Assembly: GCA_036263035.1 (NCBI GenBank)
Contig: DATAHR010000264.1
Span: 1 to 59,774 of the forward strand
Reading direction: 5' to 3'
Length of the DNA stretch: 59,774 bases
Origin: JAICYJ01 sp036263035
GTDB lineage: Bacteria > Actinomycetota > Thermoleophilia > Gaiellales > JAICJC01
Shown here: positions 23,039 to 31,566 of the stretch, one piece after another
Layout: each line of letters begins with the position of its first letter
How positions within the stretch are numbered: the first letter of the stretch is position 1
Position numbers and translations under genes: made by a program
The notes under the pieces: model-generated
What the model was told of the DNA's origin: nothing
Seen by the model: the letters and a program-made list of their open reading frames with translations, nothing else
The model's database searches: none

Positions 23039-24502
23039 ATGGCCTTCAGGGATTTGCGCGACTGGCTCGACCATCTTCGCCGCGAGGGGGAGCTGCACGA
23101 GGTCACGGCCGAGGTCGATCCCAGGCTCGAGATCACGGAGATCACCGACCGCGTCACCCGCGCCGGCGGCCCCGCGCTGCTCTTCCGCAACGTCCGCGGC
23201 AGCGAGCTCCCGCTCCTGATCAACCAGTTCGGAACGGAGCGGCGCACGTGCATGGCCTTCGGCGTCGACCGCCTCGACGACCTCGGCGACCGTGTCCAGA
23301 GCGTGCTCGAGATGACCCCGCCGGAGGGCATCGGCGACAAGATCCGCGCGCTCGGCAAGCTCAAGTCACTTGCCGACTCCCGGCCGAAGACCGTTCGCAG
23401 CGGGCCCTGCCAGGAGGTCGTGCTCGATCCGCCCAGCCTCGACGCCCTGCCGATCATGACCTGCTGGCCGCACGACGGCGGCCCGTTCATCACGCTGCCG
23501 GCCGTGATCACCCGGGATCCCCGCACCGGCATGCGGAACGTCGGCATGTACCGCATCCAGAAGTTCGACGCGACGACCACCGCGATGCACTGGCAGATCC
23601 ACAAGGATGCGGCCGCGGACTGGCGCGGCATGGGCGAGCGGATGGATGTGGCCGTCGCGCTCGGGCTCGACCCGGTCACCGCGTACACCGCCTCGGCGCC
23701 GCTTCCCAAGCACATCGACGAGTTCATGCTGGCCGGCTTCCTGCGCGGCGAGCCGGTCGAGATGGTGCGCGCCCGCACGGTCGACCTCGAGGTGCCCGCG
23801 CGCGCCGAGATCGTGATCGAGGGCTACATCGCGAAGGGCGAGCTGGCCGACGAGGGGCCGTTCGGCGACCACACCGGGTACTACACCCCGGTCGAGCCGT
23901 TCCCCGTGCTGCACGTCACGGCCATCACCATGCGCCGCGACGCCATCTACCCGTCGATCATCGTCGGGGTGCCGCCGCAGGAGGACGTCTGGCTTGGCAA
24001 GGCCACGGAGCGGCTGTTCCTGCCCGCGATCCGCATGACCATGCCGGAGGTGGTCGATTACGACCTGCCCTTCCAGGGCGCCTTCCACAATCTGGCCATC
24101 GTGTCCATCCGCAAGGCCTTCCCCGGCCATGCCCGCAAGGTGATGCACGCGATCTGGGGCACCGGGCTGCTGTCGCTGACCAAGGGCGTTGTCGTGGTCG
24201 ACGACTGGGTTGACGTGCACGACTACGACCAGGTCATGTGGCAGGCCGGTGCGAACGTCGACCCGGCCCGTGACGTCGTGCTCAGCGAGGGCCCGCTCGA
24301 CCATCTCGACCATGCACCATCGCGACAGTTCATCGGGGGAAAGATCGGAATCGACGCCACCGCGAAGTGGGAGGCCGAGGGCTATCATCGGGGCTGGCCC
24401 GAGGTGATCGAGATGGACCCCGAGATCCGCGGTCTGGTGACCGCCCGGTGGGCCGAATATGGCATTCCTGTTACGAAGACACCTGACCGAGAGGCGCGAT
24501 AG
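23039..24502 (+). CDS. UbiD-family prenylated-FMN decarboxylase (menaquinone, MqnL-type)
   Basis: 487 residues, full length. UbiD enzymes use prenylated FMN to decarboxylate aromatic or vinylic acids. Seen: MAFRDLRDWLDHLRREGEL, VGMYRIQKFDATTTAMHWQIHKD (cofactor/metal region), EGYIAKGELADEGPFGDHTGYYTP with the conserved Glu residues, and HAIWGTGLLSLTKGVVVVDDWVDVHD. A UbiX gene (which makes prFMN) is 2.4 kb downstream and futalosine-pathway genes follow, so it is likely the 1,4-dihydroxy-6-naphthoate-route decarboxylase (MqnL) rather than a ubiquinone enzyme. The qcr genes begin about 30 bp after it. Confidence 0.93.
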   Translation: MAFRDLRDWLDHLRREGELHEVTAEVDPRLEITEITDRVTRAGGPALLFRNVRGSELPLLINQFGTERRTCMAFGVDRLDDLGDRVQSVLEMTPPEGIGDKIRALGKLKSLADSRPKTVRSGPCQEVVLDPPSLDALPIMTCWPHDGGPFITLPAVITRDPRTGMRNVGMYRIQKFDATTTAMHWQIHKDAAADWRGMGERMDVAVALGLDPVTAYTASAPLPKHIDEFMLAGFLRGEPVEMVRARTVDLEVPARAEIVIEGYIAKGELADEGPFGDHTGYYTPVEPFPVLHVTAITMRRDAIYPSIIVGVPPQEDVWLGKATERLFLPAIRMTMPEVVDYDLPFQGAFHNLAIVSIRKAFPGHARKVMHAIWGTGLLSLTKGVVVVDDWVDVHDYDQVMWQAGANVDPARDVVLSEGPLDHLDHAPSRQFIGGKIGIDATAKWEAEGYHRGWPEVIEMDPEIRGLVTARWAEYGIPVTKTPDREAR

Positions 24503-24532
24503 TATGGCGCCGCTGCATTGACTGGAGGACCT

Positions 24533-25225
24533 GTGGCGGACACTCCCGCCGGCTCGCACGCCCACGCATACACGGCGCCACAGGCGCCCGACTCCGCCGT
24601 CACGCGCGGACAGTTCCTGACGCTTTCCTCGGTCGGGCTGGGTGCGATGATCGGCGCGGTGATCGGCGTCCCGGCCACCGCCTACCTGCTGGCGCCGGTG
24701 ACCAAGGAGGTCACCTTCGAGCCGGTCAGCCTCGGCCCGGTCAGCAAGTTCACCGGGGAGACCTCCTTCAAGCCGACGGCGGCCACGTACGTCGAGGATC
24801 CGAAGCAGCCGAACACCAGCGCCGGCCTCGCCTGGGTGCACTACACGGGCAAGAAGAATACGGACTGGCTGGCCTCGGACGCGATGTTCGTCGTGTTCTC
24901 GAACCGGTGCATGCACCTCGGCTGCCCGGTGATGGCCAGCTCGGTCGGCTTCGGCTGCCCGTGCCACGGCGGCCAGTACAACACCGACGGTGTGCGCATC
25001 GCCGGCCCGCCGATCCGGCCGCTCGACCGCTTCCAGTGGAAGGTCGACAACGACGAGTTGATCATCACCAACCGCTGGAGCGTCGACTACGTCAACGGCA
25101 AGCTCACCTACTACCCGGTGAAGATGCCAGGGCAGCCGGTCGAGGTGAAGGGCAACTCGACCGTCACCGACATCCTCTATCCGAACGTCTCCTACACCCA
25201 CGGCCCGGTGCCGGAGCCGCACTGA
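24533..25225 (+). CDS. qcrA: Menaquinol:cytochrome c reductase Rieske iron-sulfur subunit
   Basis: 230 residues from GTG 24533, preceded by GGAGG at good spacing (the TTG 15 bp upstream lacks one). One N-terminal membrane helix (about 30-55), then the Rieske [2Fe-2S] fold with ligands in CMHLGCPV and CPCHGGQYN. The domain lies on the outer membrane face and passes electrons from menaquinol to cytochrome c. It is the first gene of a tightly packed qcrABC set; its stop overlaps the qcrB ATG (TGATG). Size and short form match Bacillus-type/b6f-type Rieske proteins rather than the long three-helix actinobacterial QcrA. Confidence 0.94.
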   Translation: MADTPAGSHAHAYTAPQAPDSAVTRGQFLTLSSVGLGAMIGAVIGVPATAYLLAPVTKEVTFEPVSLGPVSKFTGETSFKPTAATYVEDPKQPNTSAGLAWVHYTGKKNTDWLASDAMFVVFSNRCMHLGCPVMASSVGFGCPCHGGQYNTDGVRIAGPPIRPLDRFQWKVDNDELIITNRWSVDYVNGKLTYYPVKMPGQPVEVKGNSTVTDILYPNVSYTHGPVPEPH

Positions 25226-26043
25226 TGCCGCTGCCGATTCCGCCCCCGCCCAGCCCCAAGCAGATGGTGCTGGCGACCGAGGACTGGGTCGAGTACCGCA
25301 CCGGCTTCCCGACGCTCGTCCGCAAGTTCCTGTTCCGCAAGGTGCCGCCGACCGGGTGGTTCCACACGCTCGGCTCATCGCTGCTGACGGTCTTCATCCT
25401 GCAGGCGACGACGGGCGCGCTGCTGGCGATGACCTACGATCCCTCGCCCAACGGGGCCTACGAGTCGATCCGCTACATCACCGACCAGCAGACGCTCGGC
25501 TGGCTGATCCGCGGCATGCACAAGTGGGGCGCCAGCGTGATGGTGATCCTGCTCTTCCTGCACATGGGGCGGACGTTCTTCTACGGGGCCTACAAGTACC
25601 CGCGGGAGATGACGTGGCTGACCGGCTCGCTGATCTTCGTCAGCGTGATGGGCATGGGCCTGACCGGCTACCTGCTGGTCTGGGATCAGCGCGCCTACTG
25701 GGCATCGGTCGTCGCCGTCAACATCAACGGCACGGCCCCGGTGCTCGGGCCGTTCATCTCGAAGTTCCTGCTGGGAGGGCCGGTGTTCGGCGCGCAGACG
25801 ATCGCCCGCTTCTACGCGCTGCACATGCTGCTGATACCCGGTGCCATCGGTGCGCTGATCTTCGTGCACATGTGGCTGGTCGTGAAGCTCGGCGTTACGC
25901 CGTGGCCCGCCCGCCCGGTGCCGGCCGACGCCCCGGAGCCGGAGTACGAGCCGCATCCGCAGACGCTGATCGACGAGCCGCTGCGCGTCGGCCAGCCGGC
26001 CACGGCCGAGCGGGAGCGAGAAGCCCAGGAAGTCGGAGATTAG
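25225..26043 (+). CDS. qcrB: Cytochrome b6-type subunit of menaquinol:cytochrome c reductase
   Basis: 272 residues, four-helix N-terminal half of cytochrome b. Heme ligands: His pair in GMHKWGASVMVILLFLHMG (13 residues between) and in ALHMLLIPGAIGALIFVHMW (14 residues between); the 13/14 spacing is that of b6-type cytochromes. The C-terminal tail is Pro/Glu-rich and cytosolic. It couples menaquinol oxidation to proton release with QcrA and QcrC. Actinobacteria usually have one undivided cytochrome b of over 500 residues, so the split form is noteworthy. Confidence 0.95.
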   Translation: MPLPIPPPPSPKQMVLATEDWVEYRTGFPTLVRKFLFRKVPPTGWFHTLGSSLLTVFILQATTGALLAMTYDPSPNGAYESIRYITDQQTLGWLIRGMHKWGASVMVILLFLHMGRTFFYGAYKYPREMTWLTGSLIFVSVMGMGLTGYLLVWDQRAYWASVVAVNINGTAPVLGPFISKFLLGGPVFGAQTIARFYALHMLLIPGAIGALIFVHMWLVVKLGVTPWPARPVPADAPEPEYEPHPQTLIDEPLRVGQPATAEREREAQEVGD

Positions 26044-26051
26044 GGTCACCC

Positions 26052-26858
26052 GTGGCTCGTAAGGTCATCAACCGCCGCGTCCGCTACGAGGCCGAGTACG
26101 CCGCCTCGAAGAAGGAGGGGCACGCCTTCTTCCCCTACGCCATGTTCCACGACGTGGTCGTGAACCTGATGGTCGTGCTGATCATCGTCGCGATGGCCGT
26201 GATCTGGCATGCCACCGCCGGCCCGATCACCGCCCAGCACCCGCTCGGCGAGAACGGCTGGCTGGGCGCGCTCTACGAGGACAAGGCAAACCCGGCCGTC
26301 GCCGCGACGGAGCCGCGCCCCGAGTGGTACTTCCTGTTCCTGTTCGAGCTGCTGCGCATCTTCAAGCAGCCGTGGCAGCTGATCTTCGCCACGATCATCA
26401 TCCCCACCATCCTGATGGTGCTGCTGATCGTGTGGCCGTTCCTCGACACGGGCCGCGACCGGCGTCTCTCCCGCCGCCCGGCGGGTGTCGCACTTGGGCT
26501 GGCGACGCCGGCGGTGCTGATCGCGCTGACCATTGCAGGCGGCGCGGCGCCCGGTGCCGCAGGAGCATCGCTGACCGGGAATCCCGCGTTCGACAAGCTG
26601 CCGACCGCCGCGGTCATCCAGGGCGCCGGGTGTACCAGCTGCCATGACTTCGGCGGCGGTGGCCCCGCCATCGGCCCGTACCTGGGCAAGGGCGCGGTGG
26701 CCAACGGCTTCAACAACGACCCGGCGAAGATCAAGGCACAGATCACGAAGGGCGGCAACGGCATGCCGCCCTTCGGCGGCAAGATCTCGGACTCCCAGAT
26801 CCAGGACATGACGAACTTCATCGTGGGCCTCGGCACGGGCACGCCTCCCTCCCAGTAG
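26052..26858 (+). CDS. qcrC: Subunit IV fused to cytochrome c
   Basis: 268 residues from GTG 26052. The N-terminal part equals cytochrome b6f subunit IV: FFPYAMFHDVVVNLMVVLI, PEWYFLFLFELLRIF (PEWY of the quinol-oxidation site) and a third helix. After another membrane helix (about 145-165) comes a mono-heme cytochrome c domain: GCTSCHDFGGGG (CxxCH) and axial Met in GNGMPPFGGK. This fusion is the QcrC architecture known from Bacillus. It completes a three-gene qcrABC complex. The stop TAG is embedded in the -10-like sequence of the downstream ubiX gene. Confidence 0.95.
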   Translation: MARKVINRRVRYEAEYAASKKEGHAFFPYAMFHDVVVNLMVVLIIVAMAVIWHATAGPITAQHPLGENGWLGALYEDKANPAVAATEPRPEWYFLFLFELLRIFKQPWQLIFATIIIPTILMVLLIVWPFLDTGRDRRLSRRPAGVALGLATPAVLIALTIAGGAAPGAAGASLTGNPAFDKLPTAAVIQGAGCTSCHDFGGGGPAIGPYLGKGAVANGFNNDPAKIKAQITKGGNGMPPFGGKISDSQIQDMTNFIVGLGTGTPPSQ

Positions 26859-26861
26859 GCT
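26856..26861 (+). promoter_or_regulatory. -10-like TAGGCT for ubiX
   Basis: TAGGCT ends 7 bp before ATG 26869 and contains the qcrC stop codon. Confidence 0.4.
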
Positions 26862-26868
26862 TTCGGCC

Positions 26869-27477
26869 ATGCGCGTCATGCTCGGAATCACCGGGGCCTC
26901 CGGCGCGCCCTATGCCGCCCGTATCCTCCGCGCCCTGAGCGACGCGGGAGCCGACGTCGGCGTGTGCGCGAGCGCGGCCGGCCGTCAGGTGATCGCGCTC
27001 GAGATCCACGGCGACCGCGCGATGGATCCCAGCGACGCCCTGGAGCGCTTTGTTGCCGAGCACGGCGGCCCGGACGTGCGCATCTGGGCCGAGAAGGACT
27101 ACACCGCGCCCTACGCCTCGGGCAGCTCGCGAACGGATGCGGTGGTCATCTGCCCGTGCTCGATGGCGTCCATCGGCACGATCGTGGGCGGGGCCGAGGC
27201 GAACCTGATCCACCGGGCCGCCGGCGTGCAGCTGAAGGAGCGGCGCAAGCTGGTCGTCGTCCCGCGCGAGACCCCGCTCTCGTCGATCCACCTCGAGAAC
27301 CTGCTGAAGCTGCGCAACGCCGGCGCTGACGTGATTCCGGCGATGCCCGCCTTCTACCACCTGCCCCAGTCGATCGACGACATGATCGACTTCGTCGCCG
27401 GCCGCGTGATCGACTCGCTCGGCGTGGACATGACGCTGCACGAGCGGTGGGGCGAGTCCGAGGTGCGGTCGCCGTGA
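26869..27477 (+). CDS. ubiX: UbiX-type flavin prenyltransferase
   Basis: 202 residues. It makes prenylated FMN from FMN and dimethylallyl phosphate for UbiD decarboxylases (MqnM role in the futalosine route). Motifs: GITGASGAPYAARIL at the N-terminus, CPCSMASIGTIVGG (Ser/Thr flavin loop), RKLVVVPRETPLSSIHLENLLKL and PAMPAFYHLP near the C-terminus. It overlaps the following methyltransferase by 4 bp (GTGA), linking quinone head-group and ring-methylation steps. Confidence 0.96.
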   Translation: MRVMLGITGASGAPYAARILRALSDAGADVGVCASAAGRQVIALEIHGDRAMDPSDALERFVAEHGGPDVRIWAEKDYTAPYASGSSRTDAVVICPCSMASIGTIVGGAEANLIHRAAGVQLKERRKLVVVPRETPLSSIHLENLLKLRNAGADVIPAMPAFYHLPQSIDDMIDFVAGRVIDSLGVDMTLHERWGESEVRSP

Positions 27478-28160
27478 CGCTGCAGCCGGAGCAGGTGCGC
27501 GAGATGTTCGACCGTATCTCGCCCACCTACGACCGCATGAACGTGCTCATGTCGATGGGCCGCGACGGCCGGTGGCGGCGCGTGGCGGTGCGGGCCTCGG
27601 GCGTCGCCGTGGGCGGCACCGCCCTCGACGTCTGCTGCGGCACCGGTGATCTGGCCATCGAGCTGCGCAGGGCGGTCGGCCCGTCGGGGCGCGTGGTGGG
27701 GCTGGACTTCTCGCCGGGCATGCTGGCGTTCGCCGAGCGCAAGTGCCCGGCGGTCGAGTGGGTGCAGGGCGATGCCCTCGACCTGCCGTTCGCCGATGCC
27801 ACGTTCGATGCGGCCACGGTCGGCTTCGGGGTGCGCAACCTCGCCGACCTCGACCGCGGGTTCGCGGAGCTGGCGCGCGTCGTCCGGCCGGGCGGCCGGG
27901 TGGTCTGCCTGGAGATGAGCACGCCGCCCGCGGTGATCCGGCCGTTCTCGCGGCTCTGGACGGATTACGGTGTGCCGGTGCTCGGCAGGCTGGTGGCGCG
28001 CGACACCGACGCCTACAGCTATCTGCCCGCATCGGTGCACCGCTTCCCGCCGGCGCCGGAGGTGGCCGAGGTGATGCGGCGGGCGGGCCTCACCGGCGTC
28101 GTCTACCGCCGGCTGATGCTGGGCGTCGTTGCCCTTCACGTGGGAACCGTGCCGCGATGA
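27474..28160 (+). CDS. menG: Demethylmenaquinone methyltransferase (UbiE/MenG type)
   Basis: 228 residues from GTG 27474. SAM-dependent class I methyltransferase: motif I ALDVCCGTGDL, VVGLDFSPGMLAFAE, the diagnostic VGFGVRNL of UbiE/MenG, and RPGGRVVCLEMS. It performs the last step of menaquinone synthesis, methylating demethylmenaquinone. It overlaps ubiX (4 bp) and the polyprenyl synthase (4 bp, ATGA). In an organism with only the futalosine pathway the substrate would be a demethylmenaquinone. Confidence 0.94.
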   Translation: MTLQPEQVREMFDRISPTYDRMNVLMSMGRDGRWRRVAVRASGVAVGGTALDVCCGTGDLAIELRRAVGPSGRVVGLDFSPGMLAFAERKCPAVEWVQGDALDLPFADATFDAATVGFGVRNLADLDRGFAELARVVRPGGRVVCLEMSTPPAVIRPFSRLWTDYGVPVLGRLVARDTDAYSYLPASVHRFPPAPEVAEVMRRAGLTGVVYRRLMLGVVALHVGTVPR

Positions 28161-29107
28161 GCCTTATGGCCACCGTCCACGTCGGCTTCGCCGACCGCGT
28201 CGAGCAGCGGCTCGAGCAGCTGGTCGCCGAGCGCCCGGGGGCGGTGGCCGAAGCAGGGGCCCGGACCCTGCGCTCCGGCGGCAAGCGCCTGCGGCCGCTG
28301 CTCGTCTCGATGTGCGCCACCGACGCCGCCCGGGAGGGCGAGGATCTGGTCGGGGCCGGCTGCGCCGTCGAGCTGGTGCACATGGCGACGCTGGTGCACG
28401 ACGACGTGCTCGACGCGGCGCCGCTGCGGAGGGGCCATCCAACGGTGTGGCAGACCGGCGGCCGGCCGCTGGCCACGGCCACCGGGGATGCGCTGTTCTC
28501 GCTCGCCTTCGGGGAGCTGACCGAGACGGGCGACATCGGCGCCGTGTCCCTGCTCGCGACCGCCTGCCTCTCGCTGGCTCGGGGCGAGCTCCTGCAGCGC
28601 CGCCAGGCGGGCGACCCGGCGGTCACGGAGCAGCAGTACCTCGAGCGCTGCGCGCTGAAGACGGGCAGCCTGTTCTCGGCTGCGGCGCGCCTGGGAGCGC
28701 GCCTATCCGGGCTGGGCGAGCACGACGGCGCTGCGCTCGGCCGGTTCGCCGAGGCGCTCGGACTCGCGTTCCAGATCGCCGACGACGTGCTCGACTGCGA
28801 CGGCGACCCGGACACGACCGGCAAGCCGCTGGGGACGGATCTGCTCGACGGGACCGTGTCGCTGCCGCTGCTGCTCGCCGCGCAGCGCGATGCCGAGGTG
28901 CGGGCGGTCATCTCCCGCGGCGCGGCTCCGGCGGACGTGTTGCCCACCCTGGCACGCGTGGTGGCAAGCGGAGCGGTCGCCGACGCGCGGGAGCGGGCCC
29001 TCGCGCTCGCGGCGCGGGCCGCCGCCGAGCTGGACGGGGTGAGGGCGCCGGTCGACCGCGACGCGCTGCGGGACGCCGTCCGCATCGCCTCCGACCGCAG
29101 CAGCTAG
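28157..29107 (+). CDS. Trans-polyprenyl diphosphate synthase (menaquinone side chain)
   Basis: 316 residues. First Asp-rich motif HDDVLDAAPLRRG, second motif IADDVLDCDGD, plus GGKRLRP and the conserved KTGSLFS, all present, so catalytically intact. It elongates farnesyl/geranyl diphosphate with isopentenyl diphosphate. Position directly after menG suggests it makes the menaquinone tail (hepta- to nonaprenyl). Chain length cannot be read reliably; residues before the first motif (VELVHMATLVHDD) are small/medium, consistent with a long-chain product. Four bp separate it from the convergent beta-lactamase-like gene. Confidence 0.93.
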   Translation: MSLMATVHVGFADRVEQRLEQLVAERPGAVAEAGARTLRSGGKRLRPLLVSMCATDAAREGEDLVGAGCAVELVHMATLVHDDVLDAAPLRRGHPTVWQTGGRPLATATGDALFSLAFGELTETGDIGAVSLLATACLSLARGELLQRRQAGDPAVTEQQYLERCALKTGSLFSAAARLGARLSGLGEHDGAALGRFAEALGLAFQIADDVLDCDGDPDTTGKPLGTDLLDGTVSLPLLLAAQRDAEVRAVISRGAAPADVLPTLARVVASGAVADARERALALAARAAAELDGVRAPVDRDALRDAVRIASDRSS

Positions 29108-29111
29108 AGGT

Positions 29112-30431
29112 CTAGGGCCGGAATGTCCGGTGGTACGCCGCGCCGGAGAGGCAGGCCCGTTGCGCCGCCCCATCCACGAGGGAGTCGAACCACAGCCGTT
29201 CGGGTGACCACTCCCTGCCCACCCGGTATCGGCCGTCGCCCAGCGGCACCAGCGGCTGGCGGTCGCTGCCGAGGTGGTCGAATCCCCACTCCAGCGCTCC
29301 GTCGCGTGCGATCACGCGGAAGTTCGTCAGCCAGGCGATGTGCGAGCGGTAATGCCCGACGATCTGCCGCCATTCGGGCGGCCCGCTGCCGTCGTCCACC
29401 ATCGGGTCCTTGAACCGCGGTGCAAACGGCTTCGGCGTCTCACCCTCGGCCAGGGCGAACGCGGCGTCGGCGATGTCGTCCGCCCAGATGATGCCCGTGG
29501 CCATGGCCACGGCGCCGAGCTGTCCCTTGCTCCACATCATGGATTCGGTGCCGATCATCGCGCCGCTGTGGCCGAACTCCGTCCCCCTGATGTCGAGCCC
29601 ATAGCCGTAGTGATCGCCCTTCTCCTCGTCGTCGTCGTCGTTCAGGACGTGCGGGGTGAGCATCGTCTCCCAGGAGTCCGGCGAGAGCAGCCGCTCGTCG
29701 CGGTTCATGATCGCGCGGAGGTAGGCGGCCAGGTCGCCCGCGCTGCAGCAGATGCAGCCGTCGGCCTCCGCGCTGTCGATCCAGGTGCCCGGCATCAGCG
29801 GCTCACCCGGGCGCCAGGGACGGTCGTCGAACGCCGGCACGACGCACTGCGCCATGCGCGGTCGGATCTCCGGCACGATCCAGGGCTCCGACTCGGCCAG
29901 TCCGAGGCGGTCGAGCACCCGCTCGCGCACCAGGTCGGGGTAGCCGCGCCCGCATGTCTGTTCGAGCATCATCCCGACAACTCGGTAGCCCACGTTCGAG
30001 TACCAGAAGTGGGCACCCGGATCGAAGCCGGTCTCGGTCTCGGCGAGCGCGATCACGTCGTAGTTGCTGCCGGTGGCCACCTCGGCCCCGCGGATCAGGC
30101 CCGAGCTGTGAGTGAGCAGGTGATGCAGGGTGATGGGGCCGCGACCACCGCCCACCGCGAACCACGGCAGAACGTCGGTGACCGCGGCATGCAGGTCGAG
30201 CAGGCCCTCCTCGACCAGCTGGAGCGCGACGATCGCGGTGAACGACTTGCCGATCGACCCGATCTGGAACATCGTCGAGTCCTCTACCGGCCCATACGTG
30301 CGAAGCGCGATCGTGTGTTCCCGGTCGGTGACTGCAACGGCAACGGCGCCCGCAGCGCCGGTCTCGATCAGCGCGCCGGCGTAGGCGTCGAGCCCGCTGA
30401 CCAGCTCGTCCCGTATCTGCACAGGCTGCAC
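29112..30431 (-). CDS. Serine beta-lactamase-like hydrolase (class C/PBP4-like)
   Basis: 439 residues from GTG 30431. Penicillin-binding fold: Ser-x-x-Lys in GSIGKSFTA, YSN in FWYSNVGYR, and the third motif HSG in FGHSGAMIG. An acidic loop NDDDDEEKGD precedes it. After about residue 345 there is an extra C-terminal domain of about 90 residues (ending LSGAAYHRTFRP), as in esterase or peptidase members of the family. No signal peptide is seen, so a cytosolic esterase or amidase role is as likely as beta-lactamase. TAGTCT lies 7 bp before the GTG; longer starts would run into the divergent mqnE gene. Confidence 0.85.
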   Translation of the reverse strand: MQPVQIRDELVSGLDAYAGALIETGAAGAVAVAVTDREHTIALRTYGPVEDSTMFQIGSIGKSFTAIVALQLVEEGLLDLHAAVTDVLPWFAVGGGRGPITLHHLLTHSSGLIRGAEVATGSNYDVIALAETETGFDPGAHFWYSNVGYRVVGMMLEQTCGRGYPDLVRERVLDRLGLAESEPWIVPEIRPRMAQCVVPAFDDRPWRPGEPLMPGTWIDSAEADGCICCSAGDLAAYLRAIMNRDERLLSPDSWETMLTPHVLNDDDDEEKGDHYGYGLDIRGTEFGHSGAMIGTESMMWSKGQLGAVAMATGIIWADDIADAAFALAEGETPKPFAPRFKDPMVDDGSGPPEWRQIVGHYRSHIAWLTNFRVIARDGALEWGFDHLGSDRQPLVPLGDGRYRVGREWSPERLWFDSLVDGAAQRACLSGAAYHRTFRP

Positions 30432-30438
30432 GTCGCGC

Positions 30439-30448
30439 AGACTACACT
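30439..30448. promoter_or_regulatory. Overlapping divergent -10 elements for mqnE and the beta-lactamase-like gene
   Basis: TACACT (30443-30448, plus) lies 8 bp before ATG 30457; TAGTCT (30444-30439, minus) lies 7 bp before GTG 30431. They share the TA step at 30443-30444, so one site seems to drive both directions. Confidence 0.5.
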
Positions 30449-30456
30449 GCGCCTGC

Positions 30457-31566
30457 ATGGCCATCGCCGCCCGCCTGGACACGCTCTCCGAGATCCGCGA
30501 GAAGGTGCTCGCCAATGAGCGGCTCGACTTCGACGACGGGGTCACGCTGCTCGAGTCGGACGACCTGACGGCCCTGGGCGAGCTGGCCGACACGGCCCGC
30601 CGGCTGCGCGGCGGCACCGACGAGGTGTACTTCGTCAACAACCTCTACCTGAACCACACGAACGTGTGCCGGGTGAAGTGCAAGTTCTGCGCGTTCGCCG
30701 TGACCGGAAAGCAGCCCGCCGCCTACACCTGGGACATCGACCAGCTGGTGGCGCACGCGGTCGACGTGTACGAGCGGGAGCACTACAGCGAGATCCACAT
30801 GGTCGGCGGCGAGAACCCGCACCTGGACTACCGCTACTACATCGACATCACCCGCGCCCTGCACGAGGCGCTGCCGGACGTGCATCTCAAGCTGTTCACG
30901 GCATCCGAGATCCACCACATGCACAAGCTGTCGGGCCTCCCGCGGGAGCAGATCCTCGCCGACCTCAAGGAGGCGGGACTGGGGTCGCTGCCGGGCGGCG
31001 GCGCCGAGGTGTTCGCAGACCGCGTGCGCAGGCTGGTCGCCCCCGGCAAGGAGCACCCCGACAACTGGATCGCCACCCACCGCGCCGCCCACCAGCTGGG
31101 GATGCCGACGCACTGCACGATGCTCTACGGGCATGTCGAGACGTACGAGGAGCGCGTCGACCACTGGCTGCGGCTGCGCGACCTGCAGGACGAGACGGGT
31201 GGCTTCCTCGCCTTCATCCCGCTGCCGTTCCATCCCGAGAACACGGTCTTCCAGCGTCGCGGCTGGCGCTTCTCGACCGGCTACGACGACCTCAAGATGA
31301 TCGCGGTCTCGCGGCTGATGATGGACAACATCCCGAACATCAAGGCCTACTGGATCATGATCTCGACGCCCCTCGCGCAGATCGCACTGCACTACGGGGC
31401 GAACGACATCCAGGGGACGGTGATGGAGGAGCAGATCGCGCACGCGGCCGGCGCCGTCACGCCGCAGGAGGAGAAGATCCAGGATCTCGTGGCGCTGATC
31501 CGCGAGGCCGGGCGGATCCCGGTGCAGCGCGACACGCTCTACAACACGGTGCGCACCTTTGACTGA
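30457..31566 (+). CDS. mqnE: Aminofutalosine synthase (radical SAM)
   Basis: 369 residues. Radical SAM cluster ligands Cys71, Cys75, Cys78 in CRVKCKFC, preceded by VYFVNNLYLNHTNVC, typical of MqnE, and followed by EIHMVGGENPHLDYRYY and LKLFTASEIHHMHK. It joins 3-[(1-carboxyvinyl)oxy]benzoate to SAM-derived adenosyl, giving aminofutalosine. It is first in the mqnE-mqnA-mqnC operon; mqnA starts 8 bp before its stop. MqnE was preferred over MqnC because of the NNLYxNHTNVC and FTASEIHH motifs. Confidence 0.95.
   Translation: MAIAARLDTLSEIREKVLANERLDFDDGVTLLESDDLTALGELADTARRLRGGTDEVYFVNNLYLNHTNVCRVKCKFCAFAVTGKQPAAYTWDIDQLVAHAVDVYEREHYSEIHMVGGENPHLDYRYYIDITRALHEALPDVHLKLFTASEIHHMHKLSGLPREQILADLKEAGLGSLPGGGAEVFADRVRRLVAPGKEHPDNWIATHRAAHQLGMPTHCTMLYGHVETYEERVDHWLRLRDLQDETGGFLAFIPLPFHPENTVFQRRGWRFSTGYDDLKMIAVSRLMMDNIPNIKAYWIMISTPLAQIALHYGANDIQGTVMEEQIAHAAGAVTPQEEKIQDLVALIREAGRIPVQRDTLYNTVRTFD

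Noticed and set aside
23366..25378. Minus-strand open frame of 670 codons
   Set aside because: Antisense to UbiD and qcrA; His/Arg/Asp-rich shadow without domain signals.
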